64,000 bases of DNA from Candidatus Chlorobium masyuteum (GCF_011601315.1 NZ_JAAORA010000001.1:248001-312000); one strand, 5' to 3'. Shown: positions 8,902-18,042, counted from the first letter of the stretch. Made by a program: numbers and translations. The notes: generated by a model not told the origin, from the letters alone.

Positions 8902-10413
8902 CTATGCAATAGATTTCCTTTTTTCAGAGTCAAGCACATTCACTTTTTCAAGTAATTCATTTCTTAATCTGTTATCTTTTTCGGCTTTTTTTATTAATGG
9001 CCAATAACTTTTATCAAGCTTGATATATAATGAAAATGTATTGTATAAACCAATCAACTCCGGATCAGACAAATATGGATTTTTAATTATCGGCAGGGTC
9101 CCATCACCCGTTATATCCTGATTCTCAGAAATAAGCTTTTCCTTTATACATAGTTCTCGTAATACCGTCCCTTCATAAGGCATAAATATAGAAAGCGAAA
9201 CCGATCCGACCTCACAGGATTTATTAAGCTCAATTGTTTCCATGATGTCGCTTCTCTTCTGAAAAGGAAGTCCGATAATATTGTATGACCGTGTATCGAT
9301 ACCTCCCTCTTTTACCATTAAAAATGACTGGATAATTTTCTGATTAGTCATATTTTTATCCAAATACCTCGATCTATACTGCTCATTAGCACACTCGATC
9401 CCCATATTTACGCAAACACATCCCATTCTTTTAAGTGCCGCAACTTTTCCGGGTGTTACACAATGAACAGTAGCATCACAAAAAAAAGGCAAATTAATTT
9501 CACGTACATAAAGGCTTGATAATTCCTCAAGCACCTCTTCTCTTTGAGCAACAAATGTTCCATCCACAATATAAACAAACTCTATGCCGTAATGATCCTT
9601 ATAATACTTCAGCTCCTTAATAAATTTTTCAGGAGATTTATGCCTGTATCGTAGTTTATTTCCATTTTTACTGTATTGTTTTTTTATTATCTCATTCCCA
9701 CAATAGGTGCAGCGATAAGGACATGTTCGAGAATACTCAGCAAGAGCCATCTTCAAAAGCCGACCTCTATATGGGCCATATATATGAAATAATTCAAAAG
9801 GGCTCCAGTCCGGCATCGGCATCGAGTCCATTGATTTCGGCGCCCTGACATTATTTAATATAATTTGCCCGTTTTTTTTATATCCAATATTTTCAACATC
9901 ATAACCTTTTCCTCCTTTCAATAAATCATCGACTAAATCAACTATTGCATCTTCTCCTTCACCAACACAAATATAGTCTACACAATTATTACGTAATATT
10001 TTATCAGGCTCTATATTTACATGTATTCCTCCAAATATTATTGGTATATCTTGATATTTCAATTTTATATGATTTGCAAGGGCAATGTTTTCATTTTTCG
10101 CCTGTGAAAAAACACTGAATGCAATTAAATCAGGCCGTTCTTTTTTGATGAATAAATCGAGATCATCTTTCATAGAGGATTTTTTAATTTTAACCCCTAT
10201 AGAAGAATAGTCAATCATCTTGAAAATACCGGCTTCCTCCTTTTTCTTTTCTTCAAAAAGTCGTTCATGTTCTTCGTAAAACGACGTATCAAATACAACG
10301 ACCTTGTATCCATTATTTTTAAGTGCACCTGATAGATATGAAATATTAAGCGGTATCCCTGTTCGCATTCTATCATTAAAGAAAACGAACATCACCTTGA
10401 AATCTTTAGGCAT
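8902..10413 (-). CDS. B12-binding-domain radical SAM protein
   Basis: A 503-residue enzyme. An N-terminal cobalamin-binding-type Rossmann domain (LNISYLSGALKNNGYKVVVF, PDLIAFSVFSQ, IIFGGIHVNIEP, CVGEGEDAI) is followed by a radical SAM domain with the cluster motif CPYRCTYC (C-x3-C-x2-C). The substrate is unknown. Family members carry out methylations, C-C bond formations or rearrangements, and surface-glycan loci often contain them. The DxHxxG cobalamin motif is not evident, as in many of these proteins. It is strongly AT-rich compared with module C upstream. It probably modifies the module C sugar or an attached lipid or acyl group. 48 bases separate its stop from the next ATG. Confidence 0.85.
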   Translation of the reverse strand: MPKDFKVMFVFFNDRMRTGIPLNISYLSGALKNNGYKVVVFDTSFYEEHERLFEEKKKEEAGIFKMIDYSSIGVKIKKSSMKDDLDLFIKKERPDLIAFSVFSQAKNENIALANHIKLKYQDIPIIFGGIHVNIEPDKILRNNCVDYICVGEGEDAIVDLVDDLLKGGKGYDVENIGYKKNGQIILNNVRAPKSMDSMPMPDWSPFELFHIYGPYRGRLLKMALAEYSRTCPYRCTYCGNEIIKKQYSKNGNKLRYRHKSPEKFIKELKYYKDHYGIEFVYIVDGTFVAQREEVLEELSSLYVREINLPFFCDATVHCVTPGKVAALKRMGCVCVNMGIECANEQYRSRYLDKNMTNQKIIQSFLMVKEGGIDTRSYNIIGLPFQKRSDIMETIELNKSCEVGSVSLSIFMPYEGTVLRELCIKEKLISENQDITGDGTLPIIKNPYLSDPELIGLYNTFSLYIKLDKSYWPLIKKAEKDNRLRNELLEKVNVLDSEKRKSIA

Positions 10414-10463
10414 CTATTTGGTTATATTGATTTAATTTAAGCCACTCAATAAAGTTATTACTT

Positions 10464-10477
10464 CCCGGCTTTCCGGG
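10464..10477 (-). other. Short GC hairpin between radical SAM genes
   Basis: CCCGG and CCGGG flank a four-base loop (CTTT on the plus strand) in the 188-base gap. The stem is five G-C pairs. In the direction of transcription it is followed by AAGTAATAAC, not a T-run, so it is at best a weak pause or mRNA-end structure downstream of the 10602-12668 gene. Nothing else recognisable lies in this gap. Confidence 0.3.
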
Positions 10478-10601
10478 CTGGATTGACACGTTCCAACATT
10501 ATTTCGAAATGTTCGCAATATCCGAATTGTGCCAACAAGACGATATCATTGTTTAACAGCCCGTTCCTGGTGTTATCAACACAAGCTTCAGCGTTGCTTG
10601 C

Positions 10602-12668
10602 TCAAACCAGCACATGTGCTACCGAGCGGAAGAGCCTGTCATGAGAAGGTATCCGCTGCAAAATCTTGGTCAATCCCAAGAGATGCGTGCCGTAGCGCTG
10701 AAATGCATCTCGCCGCTCAAGGAGCTGTTCATCGGTGAAATAAAAAGAGAACACCACTCTGTCAGCCCGATAAAAATCACGCAGTCGTCCGGTACCCGCC
10801 AAAAGCCATGACAAAATATCGTAGCGGAAACTCACCTGTGACAGCTCGGTGGTGATGTTGCTATCAAATATGCCGGTCAGTTTGCATTGAAGGTAGCGAC
10901 GTATTTCTGCGATTTCATCGACAGCACTCTCCAGCTCCCTGGCATCGGCAACGCTATCCCTTACCAGATCCTCTGCAATCCTCGTTATATAGTCAAGCCA
11001 CGAGACGATATGATGACTCAATATCAGTGTCTTGTGCTTGTAAATAACATTGCCACCAATCTCGCCTCGGACCAGTTGCTCATAATTTTCTGGTCTGCCA
11101 TAGAAGCATCGGAGCTCCTCTTCTGAGTTGAAAAGCTCAGCTTTCGTATCAGCAATAAAACCGTCAAAAACCAGGCGAATGTCTGGCGGGAATTCCTCGC
11201 GTCTCTCCCAGACTGCTCTTAGCCATGTAAATGCAGAGATCCCATAGTCCTCAACGTAATCAAGAATCTCACGAAAAATATAATTGTTGAATGCAACCTC
11301 AGTCGCAAGCGCAAAACCACGGATATTCAGATAGTCTTCGAAAGTAATGCTGTTATGACTTATAGCTACCTCTTCCACGTCAAAAATCAGCTCACCTTCG
11401 TACTCGCCAAAATCGTAGGGAATCAGACGCCACTTGCTGACATACCCCCAACTTCTTCGGTATTCAGCCTCCTTGTAATCTGTTCCGTAAAGCAATTGGA
11501 TCGTATGTGATGTCACCTTGGATGCACCGGCCTCTATCAACGTCTCGACACCGCTCAGAAAGGTTTCATAAGTTTCGCCCGGCAGCGGCACAATCACTTC
11601 TGCCTGCCCCGTACGACCCTCCTGAATAAGGGCGAAGTTGACCTTTTTGTAGTGGTCAAGCTCGATGTTGTCTCGCTTGATGTTCTCAAGTACTACCGGG
11701 TCAAGGGATTGGACAGACATGCTCACCAGAAGCGCCGAACCAAGAATCTCGGTCGCCTTGATGATCCGCTCGTGGTTGTTCTTACCCGTCGTTGCTATAA
11801 GGCCCATGGGCCAACCATACTTGTCCTGCATATATTTGATCGTGCTGCAAATTTCAGCGTCGCGAGGGTACATTCCGAAATTATTGTCAGCCAGGGTCAG
11901 ATGCGACACGCCAACTGCAGAAACGCGGGGAGCAATGTATTCAAGCTCAGCCTTTATGTACTCAAGTGAGAACATATTTATTTTGTTGAAATAGCGATCT
12001 CCCGCATTGCAAAAATTGCAGGTAAATGGACAGCCACGAGTGGTCTCGACCATCGGAGTCAGCTTTCCGTCAAAAAACTCATCGAGCAGCCCCGTTACAT
12101 AGGGCGAAGGGATATCGTCCAGTGCCTTGATTCGATCCTGCGGTGGTCCCGACACAAGAGAACCATCACCTGGCGACAAAAACTGGCAGCCATCTATTGG
12201 AGCCTCTTTCATGCCAGAAAGATTGCGTACCGCCAAATAACGACGAAGAAACTGTAGAAAAGCCACCTCACCCTCGTAATAGACATGAAAGTCTGTGTTC
12301 GGGTGCGTTCGATGATATTCAAGCTGTCCGGATTGGCTGAACGGATAATTGGTACCACCCTGGATGGTTACCACCGCCGGATCAAGACGTTTGGCATAAC
12401 CCAGCATCCATTCCGAAAGGTTACTGTTCCATACATAGTTGCTGCATCCGAGGATATCCGGAACACGCTCCTTCAAGGCTGCGATCAGTTTTTCAGGGTA
12501 CTTGAACAAACGTACAGAAATCGCATCTCCCAGATATTTATTCGCATACGCTGCTATCAAACCGATGTTCAGTGGAATGCTTTCGGTAGCCACCATGACG
12601 CCGGTGTGAGTTAAATCTGCAAGATATATCAGAACCTTTCGGCATTCAGGAGCTGTTGTCTCTAACAT
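10602..12668 (-). CDS. Large B12-binding radical SAM protein
   Basis: A 688-residue protein. The N-terminal cobalamin-type domain (residues about 10-175) includes SIPLNIGLIAAYANKYLG, VVTIQGGTNYPFS and YYEGEVAFLQFLRRYL. The radical SAM core has TTRGCPFTCNFCNAG (C-x3-C-x2-C) and continues with LTLADNNFGMYPRDAEICST. The C-terminal 250 residues are long and uncharacterised, which makes it larger than usual for the group. Function unknown; I infer sugar or acyl modification for the module C product. It lies downstream of the 12761-13948 radical SAM gene. The start is ATG 12668. G+C content is higher than in the 8902-10413 gene, so the two are not a recent tandem duplication. Confidence 0.85.
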   Translation of the reverse strand: MLETTAPECRKVLIYLADLTHTGVMVATESIPLNIGLIAAYANKYLGDAISVRLFKYPEKLIAALKERVPDILGCSNYVWNSNLSEWMLGYAKRLDPAVVTIQGGTNYPFSQSGQLEYHRTHPNTDFHVYYEGEVAFLQFLRRYLAVRNLSGMKEAPIDGCQFLSPGDGSLVSGPPQDRIKALDDIPSPYVTGLLDEFFDGKLTPMVETTRGCPFTCNFCNAGDRYFNKINMFSLEYIKAELEYIAPRVSAVGVSHLTLADNNFGMYPRDAEICSTIKYMQDKYGWPMGLIATTGKNNHERIIKATEILGSALLVSMSVQSLDPVVLENIKRDNIELDHYKKVNFALIQEGRTGQAEVIVPLPGETYETFLSGVETLIEAGASKVTSHTIQLLYGTDYKEAEYRRSWGYVSKWRLIPYDFGEYEGELIFDVEEVAISHNSITFEDYLNIRGFALATEVAFNNYIFREILDYVEDYGISAFTWLRAVWERREEFPPDIRLVFDGFIADTKAELFNSEEELRCFYGRPENYEQLVRGEIGGNVIYKHKTLILSHHIVSWLDYITRIAEDLVRDSVADARELESAVDEIAEIRRYLQCKLTGIFDSNITTELSQVSFRYDILSWLLAGTGRLRDFYRADRVVFSFYFTDEQLLERRDAFQRYGTHLLGLTKILQRIPSHDRLFRSVAHVLV

Positions 12669-12760
12669 TTTAGGCCTGATTTCAATGATTGTGCATAAAG
12701 AACTTTACATGCACTGATAATGCCCAACACGGTCGACAGGGGAAAGTGTTTTTCCTGGCG

Positions 12761-13948
12761 TCATTTTCCCACCTGCTGAGCACGATTGACATAGTTTTCT
12801 ATGGTAATTTTCCGTCCACCAACATAGGCAGTTTCATCCGGAACGGCTTTACGCGGGTAGTAGCAATGACGACAGACCTCAAGCTCCTTGAAGCCATCAG
12901 GGTGACTGTGCTGTTGCCTGACGTTATTCATAGCATCTCCATGCCATATTTCATGTATCGTTTGCTGATAGGCATCGCCTACCGGATGGAGCGCGTCTTC
13001 GTCGTTACTGCACATCATCACCTTGCCGTCACTGCCAACAACCAAACGCTGGTAGAGTTGCGGACAGGCAAAATTCTCCTCATACACAATTTGTAAATCA
13101 TTGTGTAAATAGTCAATGAGCGGATTGTAGGCAATCAAATCAGTATATGGTTCCAATGCCTCGAAGTATGCTGTAGGATTTTCTCGAATTGCAGGCCATA
13201 TCCCTTGCACCTTGATAACCGGCTTCATAACCCCTATTTCGGTTTTCAGTGCTTTTATCTCCTTTAACCGGCCCAGTGTCTCTTCCCATTTGAGGGGTTT
13301 GCGAATACTGTTATAGGTTTCACCGATCCCGTCCACGGAGATGGTAATCCAGTCAATACCGGCCTCAACCGCTTTGCGAAGATAATCGCCTGTGAACTTC
13401 TTGCCATGGGTGAGAGTTGAAACTTCCTTGATGCCGTTTTGTTTGGCATAGGCAACGGCCTCTATAAAATGCCTGTTCAAAGTTGCTTCGCCACGCAAAC
13501 TCAGGCGAACGGCAAAAACCTTGCCTGCAATTTCATCGATAATTTTTTTGAACAGGTCGATCTCCATATACTTGCGATCGACTTTACTGAGAAATGCTTC
13601 AGTTGTGGTGTAGCACATAGGGCAGTTCAGATTGCATCTGGAAGAGAGTTCCAGATCAACCAGTAGTGGATAATCACGGATCTGACGGGTTTTAGCTAAA
13701 TCGACCCATAATCGCCGATACTCTTCATACTCTTTTTCCCATCCCTGAGCAAGTTTTTCGCTGAAGGCACGAGTGCGGTCAGGTGTATCAAGATCGAAAT
13801 GTCCCTTGTTGATTGGAATATATCGTTCTTCGTATGCGCTCTCCTCAGGCAATGAGTCGGAAATTTCAGAAGCTCCCTTGCTCTTGATTGATGTGTCGTT
13901 CATGCACTCAGAATTAACATATAATAACATTATTACACCCCGACGCAT
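12761..13948 (-). CDS. Radical SAM/SPASM-type protein
   Basis: A 395-residue enzyme. The radical SAM cluster motif is CNLNCPMC (C-x3-C-x2-C), preceded by LVDLELSSR. SLRGEATLN, TLTHGKK and ISVDGIGETYNSIRKPLKWE follow in the usual order. A C-terminal cysteine-rich section (FACPQLYQRLVVGSDGKV, MCSNDED, LEVCRHC) matches a SPASM/twitch auxiliary Fe-S region. Relatives act on sugars (BtrN/StrI-like dehydrogenation) or peptides, so a role as sugar-acid dehydrogenase or epimerase is plausible but unproven. The start is uncertain: ATG 13948, ATG 13930 (GGGG eight bases upstream) and ATG 13903 are all possible. It follows the FemAB-like gene of module C by 46 bases. Confidence 0.8.
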   Translation of the reverse strand: MRRGVIMLLYVNSECMNDTSIKSKGASEISDSLPEESAYEERYIPINKGHFDLDTPDRTRAFSEKLAQGWEKEYEEYRRLWVDLAKTRQIRDYPLLVDLELSSRCNLNCPMCYTTTEAFLSKVDRKYMEIDLFKKIIDEIAGKVFAVRLSLRGEATLNRHFIEAVAYAKQNGIKEVSTLTHGKKFTGDYLRKAVEAGIDWITISVDGIGETYNSIRKPLKWEETLGRLKEIKALKTEIGVMKPVIKVQGIWPAIRENPTAYFEALEPYTDLIAYNPLIDYLHNDLQIVYEENFACPQLYQRLVVGSDGKVMMCSNDEDALHPVGDAYQQTIHEIWHGDAMNNVRQQHSHPDGFKELEVCRHCYYPRKAVPDETAYVGGRKITIENYVNRAQQVGK

Positions 13949-13994
13949 TCGACATAATTCTTACAACGATAGCTTAACTTCACGGTAATCCCGG

Positions 13995-14990
13995 TTACTC
14001 ATGCTTGTATATCTGATAATAGGACCTTAAATCACCCCCAAAACCAAGTTTGAACCATCCGCGTTTTGGACTGTTTACCCCTTCCATATCAACTTGAGCA
14101 ACTCCAATGCGGTTCGCCAGATCAACAAACGCACACCAATGTGCATAGCTTCCCTGATAGGCTTCGCTGATTTCAGGATGACCGGCACCAAACAGGTAAT
14201 ATGCCCGTTTCCGGTCCCATCCATAAACCACAATGTAGACAACTTCATTCAGATGATTTTGTACTGAATAAATCGCGGCTTTATTCTGGTATTGTAAAGC
14301 GTTCACCAAAGTTGCCATCCTGTAAAGTTTTTCTTCCGGTACAGGTTCACCCTGCCTTTCCATAAGGTCACGATAGTAGGCAATGAAAACAGATGTATCG
14401 TGCATCATGACCATCTTTGCTCCCTTTTTTTGCGCTTCACGTATATGACGTTGACGCAAGGTCTCCATAGCTCGAAAACAGTCACTATCTTCGAAATTAT
14501 CCATCATACCCTTAAGTGTACTGACATCAACACAAGATGTATAGCGCAAGTCGAGCTGAAATTTATTTTCGGACACAGTTTCATGGTAGTTATGCCACAT
14601 GAAAGGCCTTAAATCCTCGAAATCAGGAGCCAGTGCCAATTCAATCCGGCTAAAGTTGTGATCCAAAAACTCAATAACAGCTTCAGTTATTGCAAACCGT
14701 TCAAAACGGCTGCGAACCTGCTTTTTTGTATCATCAGGTACAAACATAAGGCCATTGTGAATAACAAGATCATCGAGTTCACAAGTTGTCCGGTTATCAC
14801 CATAAACAAGACACAGTGCCCCCTTTACCTGACGACCCTGATGAATGACAAACAAGCCGAAATCACGACCGCATGCGTTAAGATATTGTGATTCAGAAAA
14901 CAACGTGCCCTGAGGAGATGCAGCAATAATCTGATCCCATTCCTCCATACAGGAAGGAGCCGTAACGGTAAATTTGGCTTTATCAGACAA
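13995..14990 (-). CDS. FemAB/GNAT-like N-acyltransferase (module C)
   Basis: A 331-residue protein with the double-GNAT layout of FemAB/BcsL-like acyltransferases. The N-terminus has SPQGTLFSESQYLNACG; the central helix region has RQRHIREAQKKGAKMVM; the C-terminal GNAT-like half has YIVVYGWDRKRAYYLFGAGH and ends KRGWFKLGFGGDLRSYYQIY. FemAB relatives transfer aminoacyl groups to amines; here the acceptor could be an amino group on the nonulosonic acid (inference). The start is TTG 14990, supported by AAAGGAG nine bases upstream, and the gene overlaps the DUF4910 gene by eight bases. No acetyl-CoA-specific motif is clear enough to name the donor. Confidence 0.75.
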   Translation of the reverse strand: MSDKAKFTVTAPSCMEEWDQIIAASPQGTLFSESQYLNACGRDFGLFVIHQGRQVKGALCLVYGDNRTTCELDDLVIHNGLMFVPDDTKKQVRSRFERFAITEAVIEFLDHNFSRIELALAPDFEDLRPFMWHNYHETVSENKFQLDLRYTSCVDVSTLKGMMDNFEDSDCFRAMETLRQRHIREAQKKGAKMVMMHDTSVFIAYYRDLMERQGEPVPEEKLYRMATLVNALQYQNKAAIYSVQNHLNEVVYIVVYGWDRKRAYYLFGAGHPEISEAYQGSYAHWCAFVDLANRIGVAQVDMEGVNSPKRGWFKLGFGGDLRSYYQIYKHE

Positions 14991-16281
14991 GCGCCAATAC
15001 TCCTTTCTCTGTAAGACGATTTATGAGTAACTGAAGGGTTTTTGTATCCACTGCGAGACGTTCAGCTATACTCTCCGAATCAAGCTTTCCGTCACACAAA
15101 AAAAGCAGCCAGAGAATTATGTCAAGTTCTGAACAGCCATTCGGCTCGGGCTGCTGAGCCCCTCCGGTTTCGGGATAGAGGCTGTGGCGTGACAGCATTA
15201 CTTCACAGTCAGGCAGAGTGTTCCGGTAGTAGCGCAGGGCTTCCAGCTTGTCAATCAATCTGCTGTAGAGCCCAAGCGTTTCACTGATCTGCTGTCCCGA
15301 CACAAAATCGAGGTTGTCCAGAGAGGTGTGGTACTCGGGATATTCATAGTATCGGTCACGGCATATTGTTGCCGTGTTGATACGGAACCCCTGCGAGGAG
15401 TACTGGCGCTCATCACTTCCGTGAATATCGAAGGGGTAGGTCAGGTACTCTTCGCCGGTTTCATTCAAAACCTCTTCAATAAGCCGGTTGATAACATGAC
15501 CCTCCTCAAAGCTCCTCTTGTAACCGAATTTTCCCGGTCCGCCAACGGTGGTAATAACCAGACCGGTATCAATCCGCTTCATGGGTGATTCGTTCAGTGC
15601 AGAGTAGGCAACAGCTCCAATGGTTTCCGGCACAAAAACAATGCGATAGGAGTAATATCGATCGCTCTTTGCCAACAGCTCGCGTGCAAGAAAAGCCGTC
15701 AGCAGAACACCGCTCAGACTGTCATTGGCCATTGCCGGATGGCAGATATAGCAGGAGATCAGAATCTCCCTTCTGGATTGCCCCGGTATCAGCAATTCGC
15801 CATAAGTGAGTGAACCCGGTTCAAGCGAAGAGTCGATGACGACCTTGTAGGGCTCTTTCTTCTGTTCAAGGTCACGGTATTGGGCGGCAGTAAGACAAAA
15901 CCCCCAGTCCCGCTTGTAATAGCTGGTACGATAGGGAATAGCATCCGGAATTTCGGGATGAAGATGCAGTCGGGACTGTAGCTGGCTCCAGGTATATGTA
16001 CCCTGCACCGGTTCGCTGTAGCTGACAAGATGGAGGTTGCTGACATTGAAATCCACAATACGACGATTGTCCATTGTGGATATGCTGGCGTCGCGGATAT
16101 TCCATTCATCAGGAACCACCCAGTCATAAACCCTGGTGCCTGATGGAACTTCATGAACAGTCAAAGGGATAATCTCCTGCAGAATACGAAGGGTCTCCCG
16201 GTTTCCATTACCGGTGATACTGCGGCAAATCGGAAACAGCCGCCGCAGAAAACCATCTATTTCCTTCGCCAAATCAGGCAC
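14983..16281 (-). CDS. DUF4910/DUF2172 aminopeptidase-like protein (module C)
   Basis: A 432-residue member of the DUF4910 family, often found in polysaccharide loci. It has the M28-like zinc peptidase fold: a first metal motif in CHPAMANDSLSGV, a glutamate in FVPETIGAVAY, and GSDERQYSSQGF with EYPEYHTSLDNLDFVS carrying the last His. The inserted DUF2172-type domain sits early (YDWVVPDEWNI, YTWSQLQSRLHLHPEIPDAI). The C-terminus looks like a winged helix (LAVDTKTLQLLINRLTEKG). With metal ligands apparently intact, it may hydrolyse or form an amide on the sugar (inference). The start is GTG 16281 with a GGAGG seven bases upstream, overlapping the NeuB-like gene by eight bases. Confidence 0.8.
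   Translation of the reverse strand: MPDLAKEIDGFLRRLFPICRSITGNGNRETLRILQEIIPLTVHEVPSGTRVYDWVVPDEWNIRDASISTMDNRRIVDFNVSNLHLVSYSEPVQGTYTWSQLQSRLHLHPEIPDAIPYRTSYYKRDWGFCLTAAQYRDLEQKKEPYKVVIDSSLEPGSLTYGELLIPGQSRREILISCYICHPAMANDSLSGVLLTAFLARELLAKSDRYYSYRIVFVPETIGAVAYSALNESPMKRIDTGLVITTVGGPGKFGYKRSFEEGHVINRLIEEVLNETGEEYLTYPFDIHGSDERQYSSQGFRINTATICRDRYYEYPEYHTSLDNLDFVSGQQISETLGLYSRLIDKLEALRYYRNTLPDCEVMLSRHSLYPETGGAQQPEPNGCSELDIILWLLFLCDGKLDSESIAERLAVDTKTLQLLINRLTEKGVLALV
15000..15006 (-). promoter_or_regulatory. Ribosome binding site deciding TTG start at 14990
   Basis: AAAGGAG on the minus strand, nine bases before the TTG. It lies inside the end of the DUF4910 coding region, so the FemAB-like gene is translationally coupled. 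No ATG lies at a suitable distance. Confidence 0.6.
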
Positions 16282-17344
16282 CGAACATCCTCCACTGCAA
16301 TACGGTATCTTCAGCGATATCCTCTGTTGCCCTGCTGCCGATCAGATTATCAAAATCACGGGGATCAATACCGCGTCCCGGTCGTTTCCATGTTATATCT
16401 GCTGAATCCACCAGTTTGCCTGCTGGAATAGCTCTTGCTGAAACGAGGCTCCGCCTCGCATTGGCCCGCGCCGGAGCTTCGCTCTCAAGCGGCTGCTTGA
16501 CACGCTCTCCCAAAAGCAGATCAAGCACCGCCATGCGTTTACGAAAACACTTGATGTCCTCCTTGTCCATGGCGTGATAGTGATCGTTGCCGGGAAGCGA
16601 CTTGTCAAACGTAAAGTGCTTTTCGAGAATTCGGGCACCGAGCAGGGCCGCAACTTCAAGTGTTTTCATCTCTCCGGGCAGGGTATGATCGGAATATCCT
16701 ATCAACAGGTCAGGAAACTTGCGCGACAGTTCCGGAATCATGGCAAGGTTGGCGTTTACATCCGCTGTCGGGTAGTTGAGGACGCAGTGGAGCAGGGCAA
16801 GCGGGTTTCCGTGTGCCTGAATCCATCCGGCTGACTGCTCGACCTCCCACATCCATGCTGCTCCGGTAGAAAGGATAACAGGCTTTCCATACCTGCAAAG
16901 AATATCAATGAAGGGCTTGTTGTTCATGTCTGATGAGGAGATTTTATAAACATCCATCAGGTCATTGAGAAACCTTGCGGACTCGACATCAAAGGGTGTG
17001 CTCAGAAACTCGATGCCACGGTCCTGACAATACCGGGCAAGCACCTCATATTCCGATTTCCAGAACCTGTCGTACTTTTTAAACAGACGGTATTGACTCT
17101 CTGTCGGCTCCTTGCTTAAATCCCAATAGGATGGAGAATCCTTTGAAGCAATGGTCTCCGCCTTGTAGCTCTGAAATTTGATAGCGTCAGCCCCTCCTTC
17201 AAGTGCCTCGTCAATCAGCCGTTTGGCAAGATCCATATCTCCCTCATGATTGACCCCCGCTTCGGCAATCAGATACGGACGCCGATTCAACCAGGAATCG
17301 GGCTTTCCGGAACAGTAATTTTCAATGAAATGACGAAGGTTCAT
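16274..17344 (-). CDS. NeuB/SpsE-family nonulosonic acid synthase (module C)
   Basis: Condenses phosphoenolpyruvate with an N-acylated hexosamine to form a nine-carbon 2-keto-3-deoxy acid. It has 356 residues. The TIM barrel carries AEAGVNHEGDMDLAKRL, KFQSY, STPFD, IGYSDHTLPG and LEKHFTFDKSLPGNDH. The C-terminal antifreeze-like SAF domain has RRSLVSARAIPAGK and KRPGRGIDPRDF. Instead of the usual KIPSGEITN and LHCTTEYP it reads YKISSSDMNNKPFI and LLHCVLNYPT, so it differs from both the LegI-type (30581) and PseI-type (59686) synthases here and probably uses another sugar. ATG 17344 overlaps the SpsF-like stop (ATGA). The order SpsG-SpsF-SpsE resembles the Bacillus spore-coat polysaccharide genes. 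Confidence 0.88.
   Translation of the reverse strand: MNLRHFIENYCSGKPDSWLNRRPYLIAEAGVNHEGDMDLAKRLIDEALEGGADAIKFQSYKAETIASKDSPSYWDLSKEPTESQYRLFKKYDRFWKSEYEVLARYCQDRGIEFLSTPFDVESARFLNDLMDVYKISSSDMNNKPFIDILCRYGKPVILSTGAAWMWEVEQSAGWIQAHGNPLALLHCVLNYPTADVNANLAMIPELSRKFPDLLIGYSDHTLPGEMKTLEVAALLGARILEKHFTFDKSLPGNDHYHAMDKEDIKCFRKRMAVLDLLLGERVKQPLESEAPARANARRSLVSARAIPAGKLVDSADITWKRPGRGIDPRDFDNLIGSRATEDIAEDTVLQWRMFGA
16289..16293 (-). promoter_or_regulatory. Ribosome binding site deciding GTG start at 16281
   Basis: GGAGG on the minus strand, seven bases before the GTG, inside the end of the NeuB-like gene. It makes GTG the convincing start and points to coupling with the preceding gene. Confidence 0.65.
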
Positions 17345-18042
17345 GTGGCATGCGGTAAAGATTGCAGGACTGTTCTGACCACCTCGAATGCACTCATTTC
17401 AGGATTGATATCCAGTTTGAGCAATGCAGTGTAATCATCAATGGTATCCAGATCAAGCTTCAGTTCCGGATGGGCAAGCGTAGTGTCAAGAGGATCACAG
17501 GTACCGATACGAAACTGATCAGGATTTGCCCATATAGAGTTAAATATATGTTCCCGTTGTGCAGCCAGTGTCACGTATTCATTCAGCTTTTCCAACAACT
17601 CCATGGAGACTATCTCCGCACCAAGTCCATCAGGATAACTATTGCCGCGCGGAATGTGATTGTATGCATAATCATAGCTTCCACTTGCGTAAAAGTCAAC
17701 AAGACGGTCGATCTCCGAACCGCAGACAAGCGGATTATCGGCACAGATACGAATGACCGTTTCAGCACCTTCCGAACGGGCGGCTTCAGTCATACGACCA
17801 AGAACATCTGTTTCGCTCCCCCTGAATACTCTGGCACCAATACGCAAAAGGTGATCATAAAGGAGCTGATCGGACGGAGTATCGGGAACTGCAACAACCA
17901 CACCATTAATCTCATCAGCCATACAGACTCTCCGCCAAACCCACTCAACCACAGGAATGCCACGAAGCGGAAGCATCATTTTATCGGGCAGTCGGGATGA
18001 ACCCATGCGGGCTTGTATAAGAGCGATAACCGGTCTTTTCAT
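17341..18042 (-). CDS. SpsF/PseF-like CMP-sugar cytidylyltransferase (module C)
   Basis: Expected to load the module C acid onto CMP. It has 233 residues and starts ALIQARMGSSRLPDKMMLPL, the nucleotide-binding loop of the SpsF group. It continues with VVVAVPDTPSDQLLYDHL, RICADNPLVCGSEIDRLVDF and SYPDGLGAEIVS, and ends with a LKLDLDTIDDY motif. These are hallmarks of the SpsF subfamily rather than KdsB or NeuA. ATG 18042 overlaps the upstream fusion gene by four bases, and its own stop overlaps the NeuB-like start by four bases. It is therefore in tight coupling with its likely pathway partner. The sugar specificity is unknown. Confidence 0.85.
   Translation of the reverse strand: MKRPVIALIQARMGSSRLPDKMMLPLRGIPVVEWVWRRVCMADEINGVVVAVPDTPSDQLLYDHLLRIGARVFRGSETDVLGRMTEAARSEGAETVIRICADNPLVCGSEIDRLVDFYASGSYDYAYNHIPRGNSYPDGLGAEIVSMELLEKLNEYVTLAAQREHIFNSIWANPDQFRIGTCDPLDTTLAHPELKLDLDTIDDYTALLKLDINPEMSAFEVVRTVLQSLPHAT

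Noticed and set aside
10464-10477. Hairpin as an intrinsic terminator
   Set aside because: Stem of only five pairs and no T-run downstream on the minus strand; kept only as a low-confidence structure.
17362-18000. Plus-strand open frame of 212 codons
   Set aside because: Antisense to the SpsF-like gene, which has clear signatures; no motif in the plus frame.
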